Below, one piece after another: positions 1 through 12,688 of a stretch of DNA of 64,000 nt (position 1 is the stretch's first letter; every line of letters begins with the position of its first letter). The notes under the pieces were generated by a model, which was not told where the DNA came from, searched no databases, and saw nothing but the letters and a program-made list of their open reading frames with translations. Made by a program: the position numbers and the translations under genes. The DNA is from Cucumis sativus (lineage: Eukaryota > Streptophyta > Magnoliopsida > Cucurbitales > Cucurbitaceae): NCBI RefSeq assembly GCF_000004075.3, contig NC_026660.2:124001-188000 (forward strand), written 5' to 3'.

Positions 1-2707
1 GATGTTCATGGAGGTTCCATGCAAATGCATGCATCAACTTCACACTCTATAAAGGCTGAACCCTGGTTTTGGTTCCCTAGTATAGCATCTTGCTGGGATG
101 GACCTGATTTTCTTGGCCGCGCGGTGGGTCTGAAAGAAGAACATCCATGGAAGATTAAAGCATCTGTTATTTACTCTGTTCGTGCGCATCAGGGGGCAGT
201 AAGATCTTTGGCTATTTGTCCAGATGAATTTAATGTTTTCACTGCCGGAATAGGATCTGGGTTCAAAGGAATGGTTCAGAGGTGGGAACTGTCTACAGTT
301 AACTGTGTTTCTGGTTATTATGGTCATGAAGAGGTTTTCTTCTTTTTCTTTCTTTCCTTCCTTCGATCGTAATGGAACCTCATTTTTCTTGATTCATTCC
401 TAACACGACTGTTTATCTTTGATCCCCTTGGAAACATGTTAATTGCCGTTATTATTATTATCTTTATTGGTCATGGATGTGATCATTTTTAATTTTGTTC
501 TGAATCTTATAGGTTGTCAATGACATTTGTGTTTTGTCGCCCACTGGAAGAATAGCATCTTGTGATGGAACCATACATGTCTGGAATAGCCGATCTGGAA
601 AGCTTATATCAGTGTTTGCAGAATCATCGGTGGATTCTGCACATCTTGCAAGCCCTTTGTCTTCTGTCTTGAAGCCAAACATGGACCATGTGAACTTGAT
701 AAGTTCCAATTCATTGTCAAGTGGAATACTGACTAGTGCATTTGATGGAAGCTTGTATACATACATGCATCATTTAGAGTTTGCTGAAAAGCTTGTAGTG
801 GGCACTGGGAACGGTTCTCTTAGGTGAAAACATGCTTTGGGTTTCACATTCATTTTTATATCTCATTTGTATGATAATAAAATAAACTCATGCAGGTTAT
901 CTTATGCATGATTATGGATTATTGTATTTCCACAGATTTATTGATGTTGCTCAAGGTCAAAAGCTTCATCTGTGGAGAGGGGATGGGGTTGAGTCTGGTT
1001 TTCCTTCGCTTGTCTCCGCCATAGGCTCTTGTGGATTTGACAAAATGGTTGCAGATGGTGCTTCGGCTATGCCTACCTGGATTGCAGCTGGACTAAGTTC
1101 AGGGTATTGTCGACTATTTGATGTGAGGAGTGGAAATGTTATTGCCACTTGGCGGGCACATGATGGTTATGTAACCAAGGTAATCATAATTTTGACATGC
1201 TTAAGAAAAGCAGCTGTAGGGTGATCTTGAGTTTGATTTGCCTTCTATGCATTTACAGTTGGCTGCACCAGAAGAGCATATGCTTGTTTCAAGCTCTCTT
1301 GACAGGACTTTACGAATTTGGGATTTGCGAAGGTTAGTTTAAATTCTTATGCTCACTATTTTTGTTTTCACTAAGATCAGCGCTTAATAGAAGCTGTGAT
1401 GTAATCATTATTTTTGTTCAACACATGTGGAGGTGGCCATGGGATTGAACCATCAACCTTATGGTAATTTGTGCTTTTATCACCGAGCTATACTTGGATT
1501 GGTGTTGATAGAACTTTTTGTTACATCACTTTAGTTTGATTTCTGATAGTTAAATTTGTTTTCCATCAAGAAAGTTGTTCTGGCAGAGGGATGTTTAGCA
1601 AGTTAAGAAAATAAGTTGCATGCAGCAAAGAAATGACGCTTGTAGTTTCAATTCTCTCCAACAATAGTATAATTGTAATGGTTTAGGGACTCTGGATTGG
1701 CAACATATCAGGAAAAGGAACCACAAAACGTGTCTTGTTATTGTCTAAATGTCCATTTGGATTGACTTGAGAAAAAAATGTTTTTTAAAAAAACTCATTT
1801 TTATTTAACTCCTTGACTCATTTTTATTTAACTCCTTTGATCCAAAATATTTAAAATACACTTCAAAACTATTTGGAGTGGTTGTCAAATACTTTAATTT
1901 TTCTAAAATGACTTATTTTTTAAATTAATTACTTGAAAATGTGTTCCAAACTCATCCTAATTCTCAATCAATTTTTATCCGCTCTCCTGCTATCCGAACT
2001 TGTTAATATTTCATATATTCTGTGGATGACAGCCTCTCATATTTCTTTTGTAGGCTTTCCCCATCAAAGCCAATTATTTTTAGAGGTCATAATGATGGTG
2101 TGTCTAGCTTCTCGATGTGGGGTCAAGACGTCATCTCAATTTCAAGAAACAAGATTGGGCTTTCGTCTTTGACAAAATCTGCTGATGAAGTAAGTAGATT
2201 TGCATTAGGGGCTAATAAATCACGTATTAGTTTAAACAATATCTATTCTCTAAGTTGTACAATTGTATCATTGAGTTTTAAGTTTGGCAAAAGAAAGTAG
2301 GATGTTCTTTGGTATTGGTCGTGTTGTTGATAATAAACTCTTTTAGTTTTTGGGTTCTCTTTTTATATTTGGTTGCATCTTTTATGACTACGTACTTTGA
2401 GCTTTAGATTCTTTTCATTACATCAATGAAAAGCTTCTTTTCCGTTTAAAAGAAAAGAATATATTCGAATATATTCTATTGCTTGTTCAGTTTCCTTTGC
2501 GTAATAAGTCATATATTGTCTATGTTGAATCTAAGTAAGTGAATCCATTGTGTGCAGGATGGGCAATATCGAGTTATACCTCAGAATCTCGCCAGCAATG
2601 ACCAGGGAACAAGAAATTTATCAGTATTGTCTAGCATAAGTATTCTTCGTTATTCAAGATTGTTCATTGTTGGAACAGAAGATGGTTACATGAAAATTTG
2701 TAGTTAA
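1..2707 (+). CDS. GFS12: GFS12-like BEACH-WD40 protein, 3' part (C-terminal WD40 repeats)
   Basis: The gene runs off the left edge. Exons: 1-333, 513-823, 936-1179, 1259-1332, 2054-2189 and 2558-2707 (stop TAA), all joined by GT...AG introns; together 1248 nt, 415 codons plus stop, with base 1 as codon position 1. The protein is a run of WD40 blades: RAHQGAVRSLAI with VQRWEL, a blade ending IHVWNSRSGK, a blade ending CRLFDVRSGN, SSLDRTLRIWDLRR, then FRGHNDGVSSF, and a last blade ending GTEDGYMKIC. In the family, GFS12 carries a kinase-like region and a BEACH domain before this propeller and acts in endomembrane trafficking and vacuolar protein sorting. Those parts must lie left of the window. 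The match is to C-terminal GFS12 sequence as I remember it, including the PEDEF-like/GHEEVVND context. A different BEACH-WD40 paralogue is possible but less likely. Confidence 0.85.
1425..1505 (-). repeat. tRNA-derived SINE-like fragment in a GFS12 intron
   Basis: Read on the minus strand, an A-box-like TAGCTCGGTG (near 1481-1492) is followed about 30 nt later by a B-box-like GGTTCAATCCC (1441-1451). This is the internal pol III promoter order of tRNA-derived SINEs. No tRNA can be folded from it, and no target duplication or tail was seen. A second, better piece with the same layout is at 23780-23866. Confidence 0.35.
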
Positions 2708-3431
2708 ACACACTTTATGTTTATGTTGCTTGGTGAAAGGGAAAATCATTTCTTCATTTTGTTGGTAAAGGTTTGAATACCTGTGATACTATTAGTAATC
2801 ACCGTGAGTTTTGGGTGGTTCTTTTTAATAAATAATAATTATCATAATTTTTTAGGGAAAAAATGTAAACCGTGCATGAAGAGAAATTAAAGAACATATC
2901 TACAACAATTGGCTTCAATCCAACAAAACAAGACCGGGCTTATAATTACAAAGACTTCTTGTGTATACGTGTTTATCTATATCATAGAGGAATAAACCTG
3001 GAATGCATGTAAAAATCACTGATACGAGTTTGTTTTAATAAATTTTTAATGTAAACAAAAGAAGTATGGTATTCTATAGTTTCATGAGCCTTCCATTGTT
3101 TAACAATTCTTAAGGGTTAAAAGATGAAAGGAAAAGGTCTTCTGGATATGAAAAAAGAAAACAGCAAAAAATCATAAAACTTTTGGGTGAGGAAGATAAA
3201 ACTTGGGTGGTCTACAGGATTCTTATTACTTGAACTCTGTTTATTGAATAGGTATAATCCCTTACCATGTTGTGTTGATTACTGCAGGCATATAATATTT
3301 CCTACATAACGCCGTAAAGTAATACCTTTTTCTCATAAACTACATAAAGATGATAGTTTGGGATGACTCATGCAGCCTCATAATCTAATCAACTATAATT
3401 CCTTGTGTTGTATAGGGTTTTTTTCCTTGTA
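2708..3431. other. spacer between GFS12-like and MATH genes
   Basis: AT-rich sequence that should hold the 3' UTR of the upstream gene and the promoter and 5' UTR of the downstream gene. I see no supported ORF, RNA gene or clear repeat in it. Confidence 0.5.
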
Positions 3432-5282
3432 ATGGCCAATCTCATTGGTGACGATATAGACGGTATCGCTCTCTCCACCCTTTCTCACACCATTTTAACC
3501 GTTTATTTTGAAAGCATCGAAAATTTTAATGTCATGCTTGATCTTTTATTTAATATTTTAAAAGTATCGTTGAAGTAGAAATTTGTAAGAATGTTGAATG
3601 AAAATTGAAAACTAGAATGATAGGACGATATCCTAGGGCAATCGATACCATTCTAATTCAGTTTTAACACATTCTAAGAGTTTTACGGTCTAAGAGTAGT
3701 TTTGAACGTTTGTGAATGGCAATGGCAAAGTGTAGAGAAGTGTTTTTGAAGTAAAGGACAATTTTCTTTTTGTTGTTGTAATTTACCAAGAATTTATATA
3801 CACTATAAGGTGTTCCCTGTTCTCTACTGAATGGGAAAGGATTGTCTTTACACAGCACAACGTGAGACTAATTCAATTTCAACATGGAAAAATAGGGAAT
3901 GGAAGCACTATTGCACACAGTAATTTCAACAAATTCTATGTTAAAAACGAATGCACTTATCAGAGTTCATAACAATATGAAATATGAAATAATATGCAGA
4001 GATCTCAAGATATGTTTCCGATGTCCCGCCTGCTCATTACACAGTCAAGATAGAGTCCTTTTCATTGTTAACAAAGAACTCGGTGGATCAGTTTGAATCC
4101 GGGGAGTTCGAGGCAGGTGGCTACAAATGGTAAATGATATTCCTTCAGACTCTTCATCTTCTTCATAAATTTTGAGGCTTGAGCTTGCACTACATTGTCA
4201 TATAAACATGGAATGTTCTTGCAGGAAATTGGTACTCCATCCACATGGTGACAAAAGCAAGAATGGGAATGACCACATCTCTCTCTATTTAGAGATTGCG
4301 GGGACTGATTCCCTCCAACCGAGTTGGGAAGTGTTCGTTGTTTACCGACTCTTTTTGCTCGATCAGAACAAGGATAACTACCTCACAGTTGAAGGTATAT
4401 CTTCCCTTCCCTTCAAGAAATAAGCCGTTGCATGTATGCAATATAACAATATCTGTAAAATGCAGATGGCAAGTGGAAGCCGAGGCGGTTTCGAGGAATG
4501 AAGAAACAATGGGGTTTCGATAAATACATTAGCCTAAAAGAATTCAAGGAGTCCTCCAACGGGTATCTGGTAGATGATGTCTGTGTGTTTGGAGCTGAGG
4601 TTTTTGTCTGCAAGGAAAATTTCAAAGGAGGCAAGGGGGAATGTTTATCAATGATAAAGAGTCCCGTTACTTACAAGCATGTTTGGAAAATTGACAACTT
4701 CTCCAAGTTAGATGCTGAGAGCTATGAGTCCAAAATTTTCAACGCAGGGGATAAAAAATGGTATCCATCTACTTTTCACACATTCTGATAATTAACTGAC
4801 CGGGTTTGAAGCTGGATTAATTTGATGATGGGTAAACACACGTATTAATTGTGATGTTGCAGGAAAATTCGAGTGTATCCAAAGGGCCATGGCAGTGGTG
4901 AAGGCAGCCATCTTTCCCCATATCTGGAACTGGCAGATCCTGCTGCGCTGCATCCTGCAACCAAAATATATGCAGAGGTAACGTTGCGCCTGCAAGATCA
5001 GATTTACTCAAAGCATCATTCTGGAAAAGGTAAAAATACATAATCACAATGACTCACATGGTCAGATACAAACTATTCAGTTTTAACACAATGGCAAGGA
5101 TTTTTTTTGTTTTGTTATTGGCAGTTTCATATTGGTTTAGTGCGTCAAACCCAGAAGTTGGGGGCCCAAGATTCATTCTCTTAGACAATTTCAAACAACC
5201 TAACATCGGTTTTCTGGTGAAGGACGCTTTCATTGTTGAAGCAGAGGTCAGCATCATTGGAGTGGCCAATGCATTCTCTTGA
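3432..5282 (+). CDS. protein with two MATH (TRAF-like) domains
   Basis: Six exons: 3432-3462, 4000-4129, 4225-4394, 4466-4760, 4863-5029 and 5125-5282 (stop TGA); 951 nt, 316 aa. The start is a short first exon, [10 protein letters not shown], whose last base completes a Glu codon across the intron to give [15 protein letters not shown], the usual N-terminus of this family. The first MATH domain begins at about residue 23 ([12 protein letters not shown]) and has [14 protein letters not shown] and ISLYLEIA. The second begins at about residue 179 ([14 protein letters not shown]) and has [10 protein letters not shown] and LSPYLELAD. Two MATH domains without BTB or protease domain is typical of the plant TRAF-like group, comparable to At5g26260/At5g26280 and to the N-terminus of UBP12. 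They are presumed protein-interaction adaptors; no substrate can be named. It converges with the PPR gene. Confidence 0.85.
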
Positions 5283-6038
5283 ACACCCTCCTGTGCTCTG
5301 TTGCAAAACTATAACTAACATCATATTATTCTCAGCCCTTGTACTTTACGTGTAAACAAATTACCGGTCACGATCTTGACTTTAAGTAGACAGATTTATC
5401 ATGGAGGCCAACAGAATTTTATGAAACAATTGTATACATACAATATACCATTGAAATTGATATGATTTGGTTATAATCGGAAACTCATTAACATTTCATC
5501 ATCTCAAGATGTCTTGAACAACTGTGATATTGTTTAAATTTTTTGGGGCGAAAGCCACAAGGAGCCAATGTCAATCATTGCTCGCTAGAATATTGTGCCC
5601 TTGTAAGCAAATAGCTTGCATGGCCATAGAATGACAGGTGGCCACCGAGTGCAAACTTGCGAGTCCCCTATGCTTTCTCACTCCATGCCAATTTGTCCAG
5701 AACAAAAAGCAAGTTCACCTAAAACTAAAATAACTAGAATTGGGAGACACTAATACTGATTAGCATCATTGTCACCAAAAGCTCTATACATAAAATCCAG
5801 TTAACCACAAACTTCCCACAGAAATAATATTTGCCTGAAGGATCATCAAAACACTACGGTGAAAAACTCGGCACAGAGGATGCGATATGAAAGGTGGATT
5901 TGATCTCCTGAGATGTATCCATTGTAGCGATTTAACAGACTGGGGGATAGAGGATAGAGCCCTCGGTGGATCAGGCACAGTGTAGGGTCCAAGCTCCCAA
6001 ACATGCACCAATTTTGCATTCGACTTCGTTGCACGCAA
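5283..6038. other. spacer between convergent MATH and PPR genes
   Basis: Both flanking genes end here, so the stretch should contain two 3' UTRs and polyadenylation sites. No additional gene or repeat is supported. Confidence 0.5.
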
Positions 6039-7942
6039 TCACTCATTGTTAGAAGCATTATCAATCACCTGTTTCTTTTCCAGCTCCAAGTAATGAACTC
6101 TATCATTCATGCCTTCTTTTCCATATGCTTCCATCATAATAGAATATGTTTTGTTATCTGGCTGACAATGTTTATCTTTCATTCGCTTAAATACTCTGTC
6201 CATTTCCATCAAATCCTCAGCCTTAGCACATGCAGATATAACTGCATTATAAAATGAGGTATTCTCTGGAATCTCGAGTTTTCCTGCCAACTTAACTGAA
6301 CCAATTACCTTATGGAAAAGACCTGCATTAGCATATCCATTTATAAGGCAACAGAATGTCTTGGTGTCTGCTCTCATGCCCTCAGCACGCATCTGCTCAA
6401 ATGTGTACTCCATGTTCTTTGCATCTCCCACATCCGCGAAAGCTTCAATCACGTTGTTGTATGTTGATGTCGTCCAAGGAAACTGCAGTTTGCGCATATA
6501 CTCCATCACAGAAGACATTTTATCGTACATCCTCTTCTTCCCATAAGCACCAATCAAAATATTAAATGTACGTGTTTCTGGCTCAATACCAAAGTTACGA
6601 AACTTCTCATACCATCTTTCCATCATTTCAATATGTCCCTTATTACCAAACACACTTAGAATTATATTCATTGTCCACACATCTGGTCTACAAGTTGTGC
6701 TCTCAAGCATTCCTATTAAAACTTTCTCCATTTGGTCATACTTCCCTATCTTGCCATATCCACTTAATACTATGTTCTGGGTCACTGTATTTGGAGTTAT
6801 CAGTCGTTCGGCCATTTCCTCATACAATGATTCAACTATTTCAAAGCGAGAATCATCGACACAAGCCTTGATCAAGATACTATAAGTGTAGACATCAGGT
6901 TGGCAGCGAGGGAGGGTCTTCATGAGATTGAGAGTGGAAAATGCATCATCAATGAGATTGTTCCGACAATATGCAGCAAGCAAAGCAGTGTAAAGTTCAG
7001 GGGTAGGTTCACATCTTTCTTGAACCATTGTATCAAAAAGCAGACGTGCACGGTGTGGTTGGCCAGACCTTCCAAGTAGAACAAGCAGCTTCATGTAAGT
7101 TCCTTCTTTTGGTTCATAAAATGGTTGTTCGCGGAGCATTTCAAACACCTGAAGGTTGAATAAAGCAGCCACAATTGTTATAGGTAAAAACAACAGCACA
7201 AAAAATTCATACACTCTTGAAATCATCAATTCGTTCCTTCAAATTAACGCACATAAAGATGAATGTTCATGTTTCAAATTCAACTTTAAAGAGCATGTAA
7301 CGAATCTCACTGAAATCCCCAAATATGCATTTTTTTCTCTTTGTCCATAAACGGAAAAAAAATGCTAATTCCAGCGCACATTGCAAAAGTACACAAACCC
7401 AAGATTGATTTTGTCTCAAATAAATTAAATCATTGAGCATAATCCAAGAACAAGTCACAAAAAGTTGGGAGTCCAGAACAAACATAAAACAACCCAAAAC
7501 GAGAAATGAAATTAAAGAAAAAGAAACCGACCTCAAGAGCTTGAAGCCACCGTTTGTTCGTGATATGGTCAGACAAGGCTTCAGTGACGGTGTTGGCCCA
7601 AGCCTTAGCATTATTCTTCCGGTCTAGTTTCTTTTTGACTCTCTTGAGAGGGGCCCTCCTGCGGGTGGATGTCTCTGTAGTTCCTGGAAATTCCCCTTGC
7701 TTCCAGTGCCTCTTCTTAGCAGGTGAGGAGGAAGTAGATGGAACAGGGGATTTTCTAGTGGGAGCCGCAAATGCACAGCGAACAATGCGAGAGTTGGGAT
7801 GTGAAGAAGAAGAACAAGAAGAAGAAACAAAGATGGGGAAAAGGAAAGTGGAGACATGATCGAAAGAGACTGAAGAAGGAAGGAGCGAGGAGGAGAAGGA
7901 GAAAGAAGCCATAGTTAAGCTGCAAGGCTGATGGTAGAGCAT
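6039..7942 (-). CDS. EMB2750: P-class pentatricopeptide repeat protein, probably chloroplast
   Basis: Two exons, complement(6039..7148, 7532..7942); 1521 nt, 506 aa from the first ATG. A second in-frame ATG at 7912 (MASFSFSSSLLPSS) gives 496 aa and looks like a better transit-peptide start. The N-terminus is Ser-rich and poor in acidic residues, as expected for a chloroplast transit peptide, followed by a Lys/Arg-rich linker (APLKRVKKKLDRKN). Exon 2 is an array of about ten 35-residue PPR motifs of P type (for example PDVYTYSILIKACVDDSRF, PDVWTMNIILSVFGNKGHI, PETRTFNILIGAYGKKRMY) and lacks E/DYW extensions. PPR arrays bind organelle RNA one base per repeat. The sequence closely resembles what I remember of At3g06430 (EMB2750/PPR2, embryo-essential, plastid). 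The name comes from memory, but the PPR assignment is direct. Confidence 0.85.
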
Positions 7943-9916
7943 CGAGAGATGAAATGGATGAGCTATTTAATATCGACAAAGGGATTTTTCTCCCAAAATT
8001 TCGTTCCGCAAGGGGTACTAAATTCTAAAATAATAAAGTAAAGGGACTAAAACATAATTTTCATTCAAAATTTCAAACTTAATGCTCTATTTGATTATTC
8101 CTAAAGTTCGTCTCAAACTAAACTTTAACGTAATAATTATATAAATTTTAACCCAAAATTGATTCGTTAATTTAAACCCTAAATTTTAATAAACTTATTA
8201 ATTTAAACCTTCAAATTTTCACGAGTCCGTCCACCTAAACCCAAACAAAATATTTTAGAGATATAAATTGAAGTAGTTATTAAATTTAACTATCTAAAAT
8301 AAATTAAAATATTTATCAACTTTTAATTTTATAAGTGATAGTCTTTAATAAAAACATATTTTATTAATAAAATTTAAAATTTTTGTTAAATGTTATAATT
8401 ATTTAAAGAGAGTAAAAAAAATTTTAAATTGTAAAAATAACAAATTTAAAAACAGATAACTTTGGTTGTATGATAACCTCTAATATTAACACGTGTCATA
8501 TTCGTAATATAAAAAATATATATACGATGAATTGTTTTTATCTAATATGATTTTCTTAATAATATATAAAAAAAATATATGTGATGAATTGTTTTTTAAC
8601 TAATATCATTTTCTTAAATATTCTATTAATTGTGCTATTTTTGATAATTTAGCGGTAAAGAACAAAAGTAAAAATAGATATTTGTTGAATTTAAAAATGA
8701 AGAGATATAAAATTTGGGGAATATTATTCCATTTAATTTGACCCTTTCTCTTTTATTGAGTCGTCTTTCCTCTTTTGAGCTTGGGAAACTCGTAGATTTC
8801 CCGCTGGCGCCTATGGCACAGTGAAATGAGACGATCCATGTCCCCATCTGCTTCCTAAGGCGAATCTTCCCAACAACAACAATGGCGGAAGTCCAAGCTC
8901 TCCTTTGAATCTCTCCATTCCTGATATTTTGAATGTTCCTCAGCATCACCGAGTACCATCGTCCTCATCGCACACAGCCAGTAACTTAATCTCTTCCCTA
9001 CAAATTTTTATTCCGACTCTGTTTTTCTGCTGCGCTGCTCTTTTAGGTTAAATCTATGCTTGCAAGATCGTAGTTATTTGTGTTGTTCTTTTCTGTTCTG
9101 TTATTTTGTTTCTCGTAAGTGAATCGATAGGTAGGGATCGTGGACAAGAAACAGTTGTTCCGCTCTTGATGTTAATCTATCATAACTTTTTCAAGGTTGG
9201 CAGGTTAGAGAGAATGCGGTTAAAGTAATACTGATTTTATATGTTACATCAATTTATTTTTTCGCTTTTGTCATTCTATTATTTTGTGTCTATTCGTATC
9301 TAGTTCTGAACATTACAACAAAAAAACAAAGAATGGTTTAGAGGGATAAATGTGTTTTTAAATCTTATTACATTGGATTAAGTGTTCTTGATACTGAGCA
9401 TTTGAAATTCATGCATCTTCTAAGTTCTAACATCGGGATTTAGTCATTACAAAAGACTAAATCATTGAAATTTATCATTATATTTCAAGAACTCAAAGCC
9501 CAGGTCATTGTATTACAAAAAAGAAGTGTATTAAAGAAAACATTGAAGAGTCCAAGTATAAAGACTAGAAATGTGGTCTAACTTAGAATATACTACATCT
9601 GGAAACTTTTCTAGTATTGGTCCTCATGAACATTGACCATTCAATACCTGAATGGTAAAGTGAGCAGATAATGCCACCCCAAGAGAGAAAAAAAGTTACA
9701 AAAACTTTGGACCTGTTTCAAAGCCAGCGATGGAAAGATGGAACTGTACACTAAAACAATGATTGGGATTGGGAACACCACCAAATCATTTCTCTTCCTT
9801 GCTTGCTCTACTGGAGTGACCAACCTCCACAGAGAATTTGGAAGTTTGAAACTTACATGCTGCTATTTTATGCATCTATTCATTCTTTCGCATTTGAAAG
9901 TCTCATTCTCTGTATC
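7943..9916. other. spacer with PPR promoter and a possible gene relic
   Basis: This AT-rich stretch holds the promoter of the PPR gene and the 3' end of the RLCK gene. At 8851-8973 on the plus strand is a short coding-like segment described separately. The rest shows no supported gene. Confidence 0.45.
8851..8973 (+). pseudogene. possible relic of a 5' coding exon
   Basis: One plus-strand frame reads NNNGGSPSSPLNLSIPDILN and continues with NVPQHHRVPSSSSHTAS into a possible GT donor (gcca|gtaact near 8973). The composition is that of a Ser/Pro-rich protein N-terminus and unlike the surrounding AT-rich DNA. The nearest upstream ATGs (8829 and 8841, in MRRSMSPSAS) are in a different frame and hit a stop, so the segment cannot be translated as it stands. 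I do not recognise the protein and see no following exons. It could be a decayed 5' exon or a chance open frame. Confidence 0.25.
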
Positions 9917-12246
9917 TTATCTGTGTCGTCTTGGTCCTCTCTCCTGTTTCTCAGGTTCCTTTTTGGTCGCAGTAGCATGGCCCTTTCTGGGTCTTCGGTC
10001 CTGTAAGTTATGATGAAATATGAATGAGTTGAGGTTAACTAATGCTACTAAAGGATAAATGTTTTGAGAATGAAAACCAACCTGTCGACGAATTGGATAT
10101 TCTTCAGACTCAAGCATGCGAGAAACTTGGCTCATCTTAGGCCTCTTATCAGCATCTGGATCCACACACCTCAAAGCAGTCAAGAGAACTCGCTTCAGTT
10201 CACTAATTGATGGTTTTCTTTCTATATTTGGATCTACCACCTCTTCTGACCGTTTGCTTCCCACCATCATCTTTAGCCAATCCACCAAATTTACCTGCAA
10301 ACAAATTTGGAAGCCCGGTGTTTGTTATCATAAATCACTTATTAACTCAAAATCTTAAGCCTTAAGCTTAAGGGTGAAGACAAATTTAATGCTATATCAT
10401 ATAACACACATTTCTCTAATCTGTAGACTTGAAATATATAGAATGCTCAATAAGTGAAAATTAATATTAATTGAAAAATTAACATTGTAGGGTTTGAACA
10501 TACGTAATCTCGTAAACCAACCTACTCTTATACAATTTTAAATCACCAATTGACCCAAAAACTTATGGCTGAAGATAATTTACTATTATTTCATTTAACA
10601 ATTTGCAAACTAATGCACATGATCCAAACATGTAGAACTAAACCTTCTGTATTGTCAGTAAATACCTCATGTGCTGGGCGACTATAATCGACGGGGTCTC
10701 TTCCAGTAATTGCTTCTAAAAGGACCACTCCAAAACTATAAACATCACTCTTCTCATTTAGAAGTCCAGATTTGGCATATTCTGGTGCCACATATCTACG
10801 ATGAGAAAGAAAACAAAATATTTTATCCCCCAAATAAATTATGGAAGCAGCAGCAGGACTGCAGCTGTGAATTAAGAGTGAATGTTTGTTTACTCACCCA
10901 AACGTACCCATAACTCTGGTGGTAATGTGACTCTTCCCAGAACCGAGTAATTTAGCTAGCCCAAAGTCTGATAGCTTTGCATTAAACTCATCATCAATCA
11001 ATATGTTGCTCGCCTTGATATCTCGATGCACGATTTTTGGCTCGATTGCCTCATGCAAATATGCCAATCTGAAAAACCATTAAACATTGGAATCTTGAGT
11101 GCGGTGGAGAAAGAGACGAGCAAATGATCAAAGGAAGGTTATATACATATGTATACTCACGCCTTAGCAGTACCAAGGAGAATTCTGATTCTTGCTTCCC
11201 AAGTGAGATATCCATGATGACATAGGGCTCCGTGAAGCCACTGCTCTAGATTTCCATTATCTACGTACTCATATACTAGCATCCTGAAAATATTTACTGT
11301 TTAGTATACAACAATCAAAGCTAGATAGCAAAGGAACAATCAATTGCAGTAGCAATACCTATGTGTTCCTTCAATGCAGTATCCCAGCAGCCGAACTAAG
11401 TTTTTGTGTCGCACATGCCCAAACGCTTCTACTTCCACCTTGAATTCCCTTTCCGCTTGTCCTCTACACAAGTTAAATCCATCATTACATTTACAGCTTA
11501 TACTTACAGCCAATCTTCGTATAAAAGCTCAGTTTCTTACCAAAAATAAATAAAGAAAAAAAAAAGGTTACAGCCAATCAATAACCCACTGAGAAAATAC
11601 AATATTTGTCAACAGAACAAACTTACACATTTAAAAGTTTTTTGACAGCCACAGGTGTCCCATTGATCAGATGACCTCGGTAAACAACTCCATATCCTCC
11701 CTCCCCAATTATATTATCATTTGAAAACTGCATTGTTGCAAGTTCCAGGTCTCTTAAGGTGAACCAGTGACCCCATCCCAGTTGTGAGAATTCTGGCAGA
11801 CCGGCGAGTGGCGAAGGATCCGGTGGTATTGAATCTGAAGGCCTATGCAAAACACTTGCTTCCTTGCTTCCTTCTCCAGAGCCAATAGCATATATCTCTG
11901 TGTTATCAACTGAGCTTGATATGCTGTAATTATATGCCTTGTTTGAATACAAAAGAACTTTTTCCGATTCCGTGTCGAATCCATCGTGGGGGACAGGGCC
12001 GTGCTGGATTGCTGAAACATGATCCACTCCAATCTCCTTGATTTCCTTTGATGCTATGGAAATACGGCTGAGAGGAAGCATCCCACTTACCCTTCTAGAT
12101 TTTCTTCGTGAAGTAACCACACATATTGATAGAACCACAAGGACTATTACAATAAACACCCCCACCAAGATTCCAGTAAACACCCATACCTTCATACCAA
12201 AAACAAACGTCTTCTTGGAAAGTGTTGTGTTTAGATCAGGTGCCAT
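9917..12246 (-). CDS. membrane-anchored receptor-like cytoplasmic kinase (GPK1/At5g18500 group)
   Basis: Seven exons, complement(9917..10000, 10082..10294, 10666..10795, 10898..11068, 11161..11283, 11359..11463, 11627..12246); 1446 nt, 481 aa. It starts [13 protein letters not shown] and has one membrane segment at about residues 20-45 followed by a basic stop (RRKSRR), with almost no extracellular part and no signal peptide. After a variable linker comes [10 protein letters not shown] and a complete kinase domain: Gly loop GEGGYGVV (about 181-188), Lys202 in VAVKK, HRD 297-299, DFG 317-319, APE 343-345. The RD active site predicts an active Ser/Thr kinase. The C-terminal tail is short and very basic ([13 protein letters not shown]). 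The layout fits the RLCK-V group including At3g17420 (GPK1), At5g18500 and At1g01540. Its place near NPSN13 and GFS12 supports the first two. Substrates are unknown. Confidence 0.88.
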
Positions 12247-12655
12247 TTCGTTTTTCCTCTAACATACAAGGAAAACAAAAACTGAACGCTCACGGTCAAT
12301 GTTGCAGACTCAGTTATCTGCTGAGTCGAAAAATGAAAACAACAGAGCTCCTCTCCTTCGATTAACAGACATTTAGTGCAGTCAAATACAAAACTCCCAA
12401 TGAAGAAGGTTGAGAAATGTTGATGGGATTCTAGGCATTGTTCTTAGATTAAACGAGTTAAGAGAAAAGGAAAAGAAGAAAATGAAATGGTGGTGGTGGG
12501 ATGAAATGGAGTTTTCAGTAGTAGGTAATCAAGAAGGAATGAAGGAAGAGAGAGGGAAATGGGGTATGTCTTTGCCTTGGTTTTTACATTACATTCAGAG
12601 AATCAAACACAACATCTTCCCACCTTCCTTTCTTTGCTGTATCTTCAAATTTGTT

Positions 12656-12688
<33 letters not shown>

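Noticed and set aside
8635..8949. 104-residue minus-strand frame opposite the coding-like segment
   Set aside because: Its composition is not protein-like, and the plus-strand reading of the same interval is more coherent.
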